Of a DNA stretch of 64,000 nucleotides, positions 17,220 to 24,976 are shown piece by piece. Source of the stretch: Kitasatospora arboriphila. GTDB lineage: Bacteria; Actinomycetota; Actinomycetes; Mycobacteriales; Mycobacteriaceae. The position numbers and the translations under genes are program-made. The notes beneath the pieces were generated by a model that saw only the letters and a list, made by a program, of their open reading frames with translations, was not told where the DNA came from and ran no database searches. The stretch lies in assembly GCF_000717275.1 (NCBI RefSeq), contig NZ_JNYV01000002.1, positions 620,001-684,000 on the forward strand, given 5' to 3'. Within the stretch, counting starts at the first letter, position 1. Each line of letters opens with the position of its first letter.

Positions 17220-18298
17220 GCACGACGTTGTCGATGCGGCAATGGAACCGCACCCTCCTGCAGCGCCAGCATCTACTCGAAAGAGTGGACGAAGACGTTC
17301 TCGAGGTGCTCGACCGCTGCGTCGGGCTGCAGTCGCAGGACCCGAAGTCCGCGTTCTACGGCCTCTGGTCACGAATCGCGGACTTCGATCCTGCCGACCT
17401 CGATCAGCTGATCGATGAACGCGAGGTGGTGCGAATTGCTCTGCTGCGCAGCACCGTATTCCTCATCGACAGTGAGGACGCGCGATGGATCCGCCCGCTC
17501 ACCCAGCCACTGATGGACAAGGTGTTGCGGTCCAACCACTACAAGCTGATCGGCGATGCTGACCCTGCTGAGGTGGCAAACTACGGACGAGAGTTGTTGC
17601 GCGGCAATGAAATGACCGTCAAAGATCTCAAGGCGGCGTTGTCGGAGCGTTGGCCGGCAGCAGACGCGTCGTCATTGGTGACAGTGGTGCGCTGCCTGGA
17701 GTCCTTGGTTCAGGTACCTCCGCGGGGCACGTGGCGAGGTTCTGCGACCACGACCTATCAACTGTTCGACGACTGGTGCGGGGCGGGCGAACCTGCCGTG
17801 AGCGGGGACGAGGCCATCGCCGATCTGGTCCGGCTCTACCTGCGTGGATTCGGGCCGGCATCCATCAACGGCATCCAGACCTGGTCGGGGATAACCGGGC
17901 TGCGCCCGATCATTGAGGCGATGGAAGCGGACTGGGAGCTCGCGAAGCTGCAAGGGCCCGACGGCGAGGAACTCTTCGACATCGAAGGCCTGGCGCCGGC
18001 CGACGAGGGGGTCGACGCCCCCGCCCGGCTGGTTGCGCCCTTCGACAACATCGTGCTGGCTCAGGGCGCCGATCGGCGACGGGTGATCCACGACGAGGTG
18101 TTCAAGAAGACGACGACCCCCAACGGCCGTTCACCCGGATTCGTTCTCGTCGACGGTCGGGTGGCGGGTATCTGGAATCCCCGTAAGGACGGCAAGAAGA
18201 TCACGGTCGAGGTCGAGTACCTACTGAAGGTATCCGCGGCAGATCGGCGTGAGGTCGACCGCGAGCGCGACCAAATGATCGAGTTCTGCAACTCATGA
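17216..18298 (+). CDS. AlkZ-like HTH_42 winged-helix DNA glycosylase
   Basis: A 360-residue protein of the HTH_42/DUF1006 family (Pfam PF06224), which includes AlkZ, a glycosylase that unhooks interstrand DNA crosslinks and bulky N7 adducts. The catalytic Q-x-Q motif is present (LQSQDP, Gln39 and Gln41), with the family blocks LLRSTVFLIDSEDARW, LVRLYLRGFGPASINGIQTWSG, ARLVAPFDNIVLAQGADRRRV and RSPGFVLVDGRVAGIWNPRKDGKKITVEV. There is no TOPRIM domain (DUF2220) and no DUF3322, so it is not JetD. Its ATG overlaps the jetC stop, making it the fourth gene of the operon in the slot normally held by jetD. Role in the complex is unknown. Confidence 0.85.
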   Translation: MSTTLSMRQWNRTLLQRQHLLERVDEDVLEVLDRCVGLQSQDPKSAFYGLWSRIADFDPADLDQLIDEREVVRIALLRSTVFLIDSEDARWIRPLTQPLMDKVLRSNHYKLIGDADPAEVANYGRELLRGNEMTVKDLKAALSERWPAADASSLVTVVRCLESLVQVPPRGTWRGSATTTYQLFDDWCGAGEPAVSGDEAIADLVRLYLRGFGPASINGIQTWSGITGLRPIIEAMEADWELAKLQGPDGEELFDIEGLAPADEGVDAPARLVAPFDNIVLAQGADRRRVIHDEVFKKTTTPNGRSPGFVLVDGRVAGIWNPRKDGKKITVEVEYLLKVSAADRREVDRERDQMIEFCNS

Positions 18299-18356
18299 AC
18301 GCATCACGCCGCGTCTGCGGTCTTCCTCACTGCGCCGTGCGTCCGGTCCGGCTGAC

Positions 18357-19196
18357 ATGACCATCCAGGATCTGCCGCCGGGCGCGGAGAAGGGCCACCG
18401 GCATGCCGGCGACCCTGTACCGGAGGTGGTCGACAGCCGCCGGCTCCCGGTCTACGAGGCGGGCGCGATCGATGTCCCGTTTGTGATCGCAGGCAACTAC
18501 GAGGTGATGGCGCGTAATACGTTCTGGGAGGAACACTCTCACCCCACACATGAGCTGCTCTGGACCGAGCGGGGAGCGTCCACGGCAACCGTCGGGTCGC
18601 GGATCTGGGCGATCACGCCGTCTGTGGGCCTGTGGGTGCCGGCGGGCGTGCGACATTCGGGATGGACACCGGAGGGCATCACGTTGCGGGCCGCGCAGTT
18701 CAGTTTCCGTGCGGCTCCGTCCATCTCGTCCCAGCCGGTGGCGGTGGAGATGTCCACGTTGCTGTTGTTGCTGCTCGATCGGCTGACGGTCGACGGGCTC
18801 GACCCCGCCTCGCGAACGGCGACAGAGGCAATGGTGCTCGACGTGCTGGCTCCCGCGAGACATGAGGTGTCGCTGCGAGTGCCGACGGCGGCGCTGCTGT
18901 CGCCGATCGTCGCGGCGATTCGGGCGGACCCCAGCGATTCGACCACATTGGCGCAGTGGGCGGTTCGACTCGGTGTCAGCACCCGCACCATCACCAGGGT
19001 CTTCCACGCCGAAACCGGTGTCGGGTTCAGTCGATGGATCGCGACGGCGCGAGCCCAGCACGCCATCGAGCTGCTGGCCCGGGGCGAGGCGATCGATGAG
19101 GTCGCCTATTGCGTCGGCTACCGGTCGGCGAGTGCATTCGGCACGGCCTTCCGTCGGGTCACCGGAATGAGCCCAGGGCGATTCCGAGCCCACTGA
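18357..19196 (+). CDS. AraC-family regulator with cupin sensor
   Basis: A 279-residue transcription factor: an N-terminal cupin-like domain (NTFWEEHSHPTHELLWTERG ... VGLWVPAGVRHSGW) and a C-terminal pair of AraC helix-turn-helices (WAVRLGVSTRTITRVFHAETG; IDEVAYCVGYRSASAFGTAFRRVTGMSPGRFR). Starts 58 bases after the AlkZ-like gene on the same strand, close enough to be co-transcribed but without overlap. The ligand is not evident. It could instead regulate its own unlinked target set. Confidence 0.85.
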   Translation: MTIQDLPPGAEKGHRHAGDPVPEVVDSRRLPVYEAGAIDVPFVIAGNYEVMARNTFWEEHSHPTHELLWTERGASTATVGSRIWAITPSVGLWVPAGVRHSGWTPEGITLRAAQFSFRAAPSISSQPVAVEMSTLLLLLLDRLTVDGLDPASRTATEAMVLDVLAPARHEVSLRVPTAALLSPIVAAIRADPSDSTTLAQWAVRLGVSTRTITRVFHAETGVGFSRWIATARAQHAIELLARGEAIDEVAYCVGYRSASAFGTAFRRVTGMSPGRFRAH

Positions 19197-19208
19197 CAGG
19201 GACTTCGA

Positions 19209-20609
19209 TCAGGACTGTGAGAGCGCCTCGCCGGCGAGGCGCCGCCGAACTTCTATTGCTTCGTCCAGCCGTTGTGCCAGTAGAGGATTCCTGCGAACGA
19301 CCGGTTCGAGGGCTGCCCGCGGGACGGCGATGACCGTGGTGTCGACGATCGCGTGCGCGCCGGCAATGACCTTCTGCCGGGTGAGGGCCGTCATGCCAAG
19401 GTATTCGCCCGCGCTCAGATCGCCGACCCCCAGTTCGCCCCCGTCTTCCGTCGGCACGTTGAGGGCCACCGAGCCTGTCACGATGAAGAGCATGTGGTCG
19501 GCCACCGTCTTGGCGCGCAGGATCACCTCGCCTCCGCAGTACTGCAGCACTTTCGAATTCCGGATGATCATCTCCGTGTCCTCGGGGCCGATGTGGAGCC
19601 TCGGTGCGATTGTGGCCATCTCTGCGGCGACGAGATCACGTTCTCCGTCGAGGCTGTACTCAGCGTCATCGAGATGTAGGCCGGCTCGACGTGAGGCGTA
19701 CCACGCCCTGCGGAGCAGGGTGGATCTCGTGGGCGCTTCGTGCGCCGGGGCGCTCACCGGCACTGTCACCTTGTATTTCGCCTCGCCCAGATCGGTGACC
19801 GTGGCATCAAGCCTCGGGTTGCGGAGAGGCAGATCGCGGGCGACTGCGAGAAGGGTGGAGGCGATCACCCCGGGTGCGTCATTGGCGGAATACTGAAGGG
19901 TGGCGATCGAATTGAACGTCGGACCTTGGATGCGGCTCAAGTTCGTGAAGGAACCGGTTGCCAGCATGGCGTTGGGGATGATCTGGAGTCCATTGCCGGT
20001 GTCGATATGGACTGCTCGCCAATTGACCTCGACCACACGGCCTCTGGCTGCAGCTGTGTCGAGCCAGTCGCCGATCCGGAACGGCTGTTCGAACAGCAGA
20101 AGAAGTCCGGCGATGATCGGTCCGACTGCGTTCTGCAGAGCCAGACCGATGACGATGGACGTCACCCCCAGCGCGGTGAACAAGCCGCCGACATCGGTGC
20201 CCCAGACCCACGAGAAGAGGACGCCCAGGCTGATGACGATCAGCACCAACCGGCCCAGGTCAACAAAAATCGATGGCAGACGCTCGCGCCACGACCCTGC
20301 GCGAGCTTCGCCGAACAGGACCGCATTGGCACCGGAGAGCACGAAAAGAATGATCAAGAAGCCGAAAACCGTGGCAATGATCCGCGTCCAGGTGGCGTCC
20401 ACATCTGCGCCGTCGACCTGGTCGATGAGGAGCAGAAGTGCAAACAGCGGCAGAACGTAATTCCGTAACAGAACAACGGGTTTGGCGTAGCTACTCGATC
20501 GTCTGACGAGGAATGCATGAACTTCGGTCAAGACCAGCAACAAGACAGGCAGTCCGACGACCACCGCGAGTGCCGGCCAGAACCATTGCTGGTCGGTGAG
20601 CTCATTCAT
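19209..20609 (-). CDS. MscS-type channel with C-terminal CNBD-like domain
   Basis: A 466-residue membrane protein: four N-terminal transmembrane helices, the MscS pore helix and beta domain (GVTSIVIGLALQNAVGPIIAGLLLLFEQPFRIGDWLD, then GRVVEVNWRAVHIDTGNG and IIPNAMLA), and from about residue 335 a cyclic-nucleotide-binding fold (LQYCGGEVILRAKTVADHMLFIVTGSV). The phosphate-binding cassette is degenerate: aligned to CRP, GEL-G-L reads GMTAL and the Arg-Ser pair reads Ala-Gly. Its start lies eight bases inside the cyclase gene. The pair matches Rv2435c-Rv2434c in M. tuberculosis (from memory). Ligand-gated conductance is inferred, not shown. Confidence 0.88.
   Translation of the reverse strand: MNELTDQQWFWPALAVVVGLPVLLLVLTEVHAFLVRRSSSYAKPVVLLRNYVLPLFALLLLIDQVDGADVDATWTRIIATVFGFLIILFVLSGANAVLFGEARAGSWRERLPSIFVDLGRLVLIVISLGVLFSWVWGTDVGGLFTALGVTSIVIGLALQNAVGPIIAGLLLLFEQPFRIGDWLDTAAARGRVVEVNWRAVHIDTGNGLQIIPNAMLATGSFTNLSRIQGPTFNSIATLQYSANDAPGVIASTLLAVARDLPLRNPRLDATVTDLGEAKYKVTVPVSAPAHEAPTRSTLLRRAWYASRRAGLHLDDAEYSLDGERDLVAAEMATIAPRLHIGPEDTEMIIRNSKVLQYCGGEVILRAKTVADHMLFIVTGSVALNVPTEDGGELGVGDLSAGEYLGMTALTRQKVIAGAHAIVDTTVIAVPRAALEPVVRRNPLLAQRLDEAIEVRRRLAGEALSQS
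19223..19242. terminator. Perfect palindrome near convergent gene ends
   Basis: GCGCCTCGCC followed directly by its complement, 27 bases past the AraC stop and inside the last codons of the channel gene. It could end AraC transcription; it may equally be chance in GC-rich coding DNA. Confidence 0.3.
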
Positions 20610-22752
20610 CGTCGCTCCTCACGGTCAACGCCCACACCGACTCCGTACCGTCGACGCCTTGTACTGTGCCGACGTCGGTGAACGAGTACATGCCCGAGAG
20701 GTTTGAGCGGACGCGGTCGCTGACGAAGATCCCCGGATCCCCGGTGGCCGAACGGACCCGGTGGGCGAGGTCCAACGCCTCACCCCACAGGTCGTACATC
20801 ATGGTCTTCTGGCCGATCAATCCGCTGGAGACCGGTCCGCTGTCGATGCCTGCACGCAGGGCGAGCCGCGCGTTGTGCCGCGCATTGAAACGCTGCACTA
20901 TTTGGCTGAGCTCGATCGCGAAAGCCACTGTGCGCCCAGCATGATCGACCCGCGGGACCACCAGACCGCATGTGGCCAGGAACCCGTTGCGCAGGCCACG
21001 GACACGTTCGATCCCGCGTAGCTCGGCGGCGGCCTCGAACTCGTCGATGAGCGTGTTCAGCAAGCGCAGCGACTCGGTCGACGACAGAGTGCCGGCGAAC
21101 TCCTCGAATGCGATGACTTCGGCGAATATCACCGACACGTTTCGGTAGTCGGTTGTGATGATCTCCTCGCCATCGCGATACCGGCGCGCCACAGGCTCTG
21201 GCATCAGCGTTCGTAGCAGCTCCTCGTTTTCGTGTTGCTGTTGTTCGAGGAGTTGCTGCTTGGTCTGCAGGCTTGCACTCATGTCGTTGAATGCCGCTGC
21301 GAGGTCTCCGAACTCGTCTTTTGACCGCACCGGCACGGTCGCGCCGAGGTTGCCGGAACTGACCTCTCGAACGGCGCCGGCGAGGACTTTCAGAGGCCGG
21401 GTGAATACTCGCGCGAGTACCAGCGACAGCAGGCAGATCACCAATACGATAGCCGCAGTTGACAAAGCGATGTCCCGCGCGAAGTCGTTGACCGGTTCGA
21501 ACGCTTCGTCTTCGTCGATCTTTGCCACGAGCACCCAGTCCAGACCGGGGATGTCAATCGGTCCATAAGCGACCAGCGATGTGGGTCCGCTGTAGTCGCG
21601 CTCGATCCTCACGCCGTGCTCACCGACTAGCGCGTCATTGACCGCCGGTGTGTCCACTGGCTGCAGCAGAATCGACCCGCCTACGGTGACCTGGCGTTTT
21701 GCGATGTCTGGGTCGGTGCCTGAGTTGATGACGTCGGACTCGTAGCCTGCGGGGTCGGTGACCAGTTTGCGGGCGACAGACCTCATGACCTTGTCTGCCC
21801 CGGCAAGGTAGGTTTCGCCGGTATCGCCGAGACCATCTCTGTACCAGCCCTTGTCGCCGGTCATCACCTCGTTGATCTCGTCGATGGAGATCTGCAATGC
21901 GAGTACGCCGGTGATGGCGTTCCCGGCTCCGATCGGGGCCAGTACCCAGGCCGTGGGTAAGTCGAAGGACGCTGGGTATCTTTCGAAGTCGGTGATGAGT
22001 GTGTCGTCCACGGACGTTGCCTGCATCATCTGCTGATAGCCGTCGGCCAGCACGGTGCCCTTGTACGGGCCGTCATCGAGGTTTGTGCCGAGATCGACAC
22101 CCTTGTAGGCGCTGTAGACGACGTTGCCCGAGGTGTCGAGAATGAGTGAGTCCTCGAACCCAAATCGTGTTGTGAGGTCACCGAAAAAGCTCTGGTATCG
22201 CTTGTTTGCCTGCGTCCACGGGCTCGGATCACCGGCATCGACCATGGCGATTGCGGCGTCGGTGTCGCCTTCCGCGGGGACCGTGTACATCGACTGCAGG
22301 TAGCGAGCCGCGTTGCCGGGGGGTTCGAACATGGCCGGGTCTGCCGTTCGGCCCGTGCTGCTGCTGAGCCTTGGTGCGAAGACGTCTTGGTAGTAGGCGT
22401 CCAGGCTGGCCTCCGCACCCTCCGGTAGGGGCGCGTCCTCCAGTTGCTGGAATCCTTCGGTGAATTCACGGGCAGCATTGATTGTGGTCGCTCCGTGAGT
22501 GATGACCGTTGCCGAGTCAGCCACGTTCGTGAAGAAGGCCGTGATCTCACGAGCCCGTGACTCCCGAAGCTGGGTCAGACGGTCGAACTCGGCTTGGCGC
22601 AGCGAATCAGTACCTGATCGATACCCGATTGCACCGGTGATGAGGACCGAGATAACGCTGACGCTCAGCAACATGATCAGGAGTTTCGACTGGATGCCGA
22701 TCGAATGCTTTCGTCTTGCAATATCGCCGAGTGCATTCCAAAACCTGGGCAT
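20602..22752 (-). CDS. Cache-HAMP-class III cyclase homologue (degenerate)
   Basis: A 716-residue protein: transmembrane helix near residues 20-45, a large extracytoplasmic double-Cache-like sensor (~50-410), a second helix (STAAIVLVICLLSLVLARVF), HAMP (~430-485), a short coiled coil (LEQQQHENEELL) and a class III nucleotide cyclase domain. Key residues deviate: the first metal Asp in FADIVGF is Glu (FAEVIAF), the K-x-x-GD block reads RGLRNGFLA so the second Asp is Asn and the substrate Lys is Arg, and the Asn of the N-x-x-x-R pair is Asp (LDLAHRV). Activity is therefore doubtful. The gene overlaps the downstream channel gene by eight bases. Confidence 0.87.
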   Translation of the reverse strand: MPRFWNALGDIARRKHSIGIQSKLLIMLLSVSVISVLITGAIGYRSGTDSLRQAEFDRLTQLRESRAREITAFFTNVADSATVITHGATTINAAREFTEGFQQLEDAPLPEGAEASLDAYYQDVFAPRLSSSTGRTADPAMFEPPGNAARYLQSMYTVPAEGDTDAAIAMVDAGDPSPWTQANKRYQSFFGDLTTRFGFEDSLILDTSGNVVYSAYKGVDLGTNLDDGPYKGTVLADGYQQMMQATSVDDTLITDFERYPASFDLPTAWVLAPIGAGNAITGVLALQISIDEINEVMTGDKGWYRDGLGDTGETYLAGADKVMRSVARKLVTDPAGYESDVINSGTDPDIAKRQVTVGGSILLQPVDTPAVNDALVGEHGVRIERDYSGPTSLVAYGPIDIPGLDWVLVAKIDEDEAFEPVNDFARDIALSTAAIVLVICLLSLVLARVFTRPLKVLAGAVREVSSGNLGATVPVRSKDEFGDLAAAFNDMSASLQTKQQLLEQQQHENEELLRTLMPEPVARRYRDGEEIITTDYRNVSVIFAEVIAFEEFAGTLSSTESLRLLNTLIDEFEAAAELRGIERVRGLRNGFLATCGLVVPRVDHAGRTVAFAIELSQIVQRFNARHNARLALRAGIDSGPVSSGLIGQKTMMYDLWGEALDLAHRVRSATGDPGIFVSDRVRSNLSGMYSFTDVGTVQGVDGTESVWALTVRSDDE

Positions 22753-23311
22753 CAGCCATCACTCCATCTGCCGGGCCAATTGGCAACTGCAGTCACCAGG
22801 CAGATCGTAGCGAATTGTGAATCGGTCAGAGGCTTGTGCAAGGCAGCATGCCACCGTGAGTATTGACAACGTTCGAAAAGCCGACACATGGTTGTTGCTT
22901 TCGGGAGCGTGTCTGTATTTGGTTCCGCGGGCCTGAATGTTGCCGAAATCGAGCTTTCGCAGGGGTGCCATACCCGCAGCGAGCGGAACGCGTACCGCTA
23001 CAGAACATAGGTCGAGCCGCGGAAGTGTTTGAGTTCCCTTCTATACGCCGACACTTTCGGCGCATGGTGATCCACCCGCTCTTTTGACGCCGATGACAAA
23101 ACCATGTTCAGCAACAGAAGAAAAACCGAGAACATACGGTTTACCGGGCTGGCTCTCTGCACGGCGTGTGCGAGGCTGCACCATCGTTGTCGATGGAGGC
23201 TTTGTTGCCCGCCGCGGTGACGAGTGCTTGGTCGCAGGGGGGTAGCGGCGCCGTGTGAATCCCCGGCTGTGTGGCAGCTGGATCAGCCCAGGCGCGCTCG
23301 TCGAGTCGACG
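22753..23311. other. Intergenic region, nothing supported
   Basis: About 560 bases between the cyclase start and the end of a small membrane-protein gene. Short open frames exist on both strands but have Cys/Arg-rich, non-protein-like composition and no ribosome sites. It presumably holds the promoter of the cyclase-channel operon. I see no tRNA, repeat or clear hairpin. Confidence 0.4.
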
Positions 23312-23611
23312 TCATCGTCGTTTGCGTAGCCAAATAGCGAGCATCACCAGCCCGCTTGCGGACAAGGTCGAGCAAGTGGTCGCGGCGACTGCGCCAGCGA
23401 ACGTGAGGTCGCCGGTGTCTAGGGTCAGCGTCATCAGCCAGGACAGAATGGCGATGATGGCGAGGACCGCGGCACTGACGATCAGTAAATCACTCGTGCG
23501 CAATGCTGTGTCGGAACCCGACTGCTCGTGGTGCGCGCGACCATCTGTAGGCCCGGTCTGGGCGTCGGATGCCCAGGTGGTGTCGGAGCGATCGAGAGGA
23601 ACGGTAGCCAC
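23312..23611 (-). CDS. Small two-helix membrane protein (99 aa)
   Basis: A 99-residue protein: a hydrophilic 40-residue N-terminus, then two transmembrane helices (DLLIVSAAVLAIIAILSWLMTL and FAGAVAATTCSTLSASGLVMLAIWL) and the tail RKRR. The GTG start at 23611 lacks a ribosome site, but TATTAT lies six bases upstream, so a leaderless transcript is plausible. It is divergent from the lsr2-like gene. No family recognised. Confidence 0.55.
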   Translation of the reverse strand: MATVPLDRSDTTWASDAQTGPTDGRAHHEQSGSDTALRTSDLLIVSAAVLAIIAILSWLMTLTLDTGDLTFAGAVAATTCSTLSASGLVMLAIWLRKRR

Positions 23612-23724
23612 CCACAGATAATAAACTGCATGTCTTTATCGCCTCCAGGGTTCGTCTCCAGAGCCGCGACTGGATCGATCGGACAGATTGTCTATTCGGT
23701 TGGGCGTAGCGATCGGACATTGGC

Positions 23725-23730
23725 TATCTT
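23725..23730 (+). promoter_or_regulatory. -10 element for a leaderless lsr2-like transcript
   Basis: TATCTT ends seven bases before the ATG at 23738, the spacing expected if transcription starts at the A of the start codon. No Shine-Dalgarno sequence precedes that ATG. No good -35 is visible. Confidence 0.35.
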
Positions 23731-23737
23731 TAGCCGC

Positions 23738-24115
23738 ATGGCGAAAAAGACTGTCGTGGAGTTCATCGATGACCTAGATGGCAAGCCGATCGAGATCGAC
23801 GAGCTGAACACGATCGAGTGGTCGTGGCGAGGCGTCGACTACGTCGTGGACACCAGCACAGCGAATCTCGAGAAGATCGAAAACGGCAAAGTGCCCGTCA
23901 CGACGCTACTGAACAAGTCAACAGGTGTGAGCGGCCGGCGGCGGTCCGGAACGGCCAAGCGCAGCGCTGCCGGCAGTAACGGTGCTGCGGGCGATGTCGG
24001 CGAGCGCGCGGCTATTCGTGCGTGGGCCCGCGACCGCGGTTATGACGTCGGTGACCGTGGACGTATTTCTGCAAGGATCGTGGCTGCCTACCGTGAGCAC
24101 GCCGACGCTGGTTAG
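23738..24115 (+). CDS. lsr2: Lsr2-family nucleoid-associated protein (paralogue)
   Basis: A 125-residue Lsr2 homologue. The N-terminal dimerisation domain (KKTVVEFIDDLDGKPI, then VDYVVDTSTANLEKI) is followed by a basic linker (GRRRSGTAKRSAAGSNG) and the C-terminal DNA-binding domain (IRAWARDRGYDVGDRGRISARIVAAYREH), whose RGR core is the AT-hook-like motif that inserts in the minor groove of AT-rich DNA. The canonical genomic lsr2 normally lies near lysS/clpC, so this copy beside unassigned genes is probably an accessory paralogue, possibly silencing neighbouring acquired DNA (inference). Likely leaderless. Confidence 0.88.
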   Translation: MAKKTVVEFIDDLDGKPIEIDELNTIEWSWRGVDYVVDTSTANLEKIENGKVPVTTLLNKSTGVSGRRRSGTAKRSAAGSNGAAGDVGERAAIRAWARDRGYDVGDRGRISARIVAAYREHADAG

Positions 24116-24976
24116 GCGCAGGCGGCCTCCCGGGGTCGGCGTGCAACCCGCGTAGCTTGGTGAGCCCCGAGTACAGGTGCGCCTTCTGCGACACCCCGAG
24201 ATAGTCCTCTTGCATGACTTCCTCGGTGTATCTGGAGTCGCGGACGGTCTTGAAGATCAGCCTATGAAGCCGAAATCGAGTCGCAAGGTAAGGCGGTCGA
24301 ATGCGACGGCCTCACCCTGGCCCACAGAATGCAATAGAAACGCCAATTTGTCGTGCGAAGCGGAGATGGTGTCGATGGGTGGCGCTGCGGTGGCAACCAG
24401 ATATCGACACTCCGTGTCGACCCGCCACCATCCTGCAGGGCGTTGGCGCACTTGGTCACTGGTGACGGAATGTAGGCACTGCGCGAGCTCTGGACTCGGA
24501 ACAAACACTCCGGCAAGTTCGCATTTCGGGCTACGTGGCCCCAGTGGTGACGAATTACATTGCGGTGCAGTATTGCTGACCGCAGCTCGGATTTGGTTCA
24601 GGTGGGACGAGTTCTGATCCAGAATTGATGGGTGAGCCCGCTGGGTGAAGTCACGGTCTCGACCATGAACCCGTCTTCGAGCCTGTATCTCTGTTGCGGT
24701 GCCCGCCGAGGTCGATGCTCTGTTGTCTGGATGCCGAATGTGGTGAATACCGAGCGATGTGACTTCGGCTGGCTCGAAAATCTGAGCGCCCGCACAACGT
24801 TTGCACGTGGTGAGCGATGCGTGGCCATTGGCACGGGAAGTGCTAGGTAAGCCGATATCAATCGTGTTCGGTAAGTATAGTTTTGCCATGCGGGAAGCGG
24901 TGGGGAGCTCGTCGGGACGTTACAGCGGTGTGGCGCCCGGGTTTGTCCGGGAAGGCATGTTGCGGGGACTGGTCTC
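24116..24976. other. Region of degraded coding sequence
   Basis: About 860 bases without an intact recognisable gene and with base composition lower in GC than the flanks. On the minus strand several frames look partly coding: 24598-24861 (ending RLEDGFMVETVTSPSGLTH), the C-terminal half of 24257-24889 (ELAGVFVPSPELAQCLHSV, EAVAFDRLTLRLDFGFIG) and 24119-24268. They do not form one continuous frame, which suggests an inactivated gene or genes. No homologue recognised. Confidence 0.35.
24119..24268 (-). pseudogene. Protein fragment abutting the lsr2 3' end
   Basis: Minus-strand frame reading LIFKTVRDSRYTEEVM and EDYLGVSQKAHLYSGLTKLR then GLHADPG, which has clear protein-like composition. It lacks its own complete start and runs into the 3' end of the lsr2-like gene, where protein-like character is lost. 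I do not recognise the family. It may be the tail of a gene cut off by the rearrangement that brought lsr2 here. Confidence 0.3.

Noticed and set aside
17216..18298. jetD (Wadjet nuclease)
   Set aside because: Position fits, but the sequence is HTH_42/AlkZ-like and has no DUF3322 or TOPRIM (DUF2220) motifs.
20602..22752. Functional adenylate or guanylate cyclase
   Set aside because: Both metal-binding Asp positions and other catalytic residues are substituted, so I call the domain cyclase-like without assigning activity.
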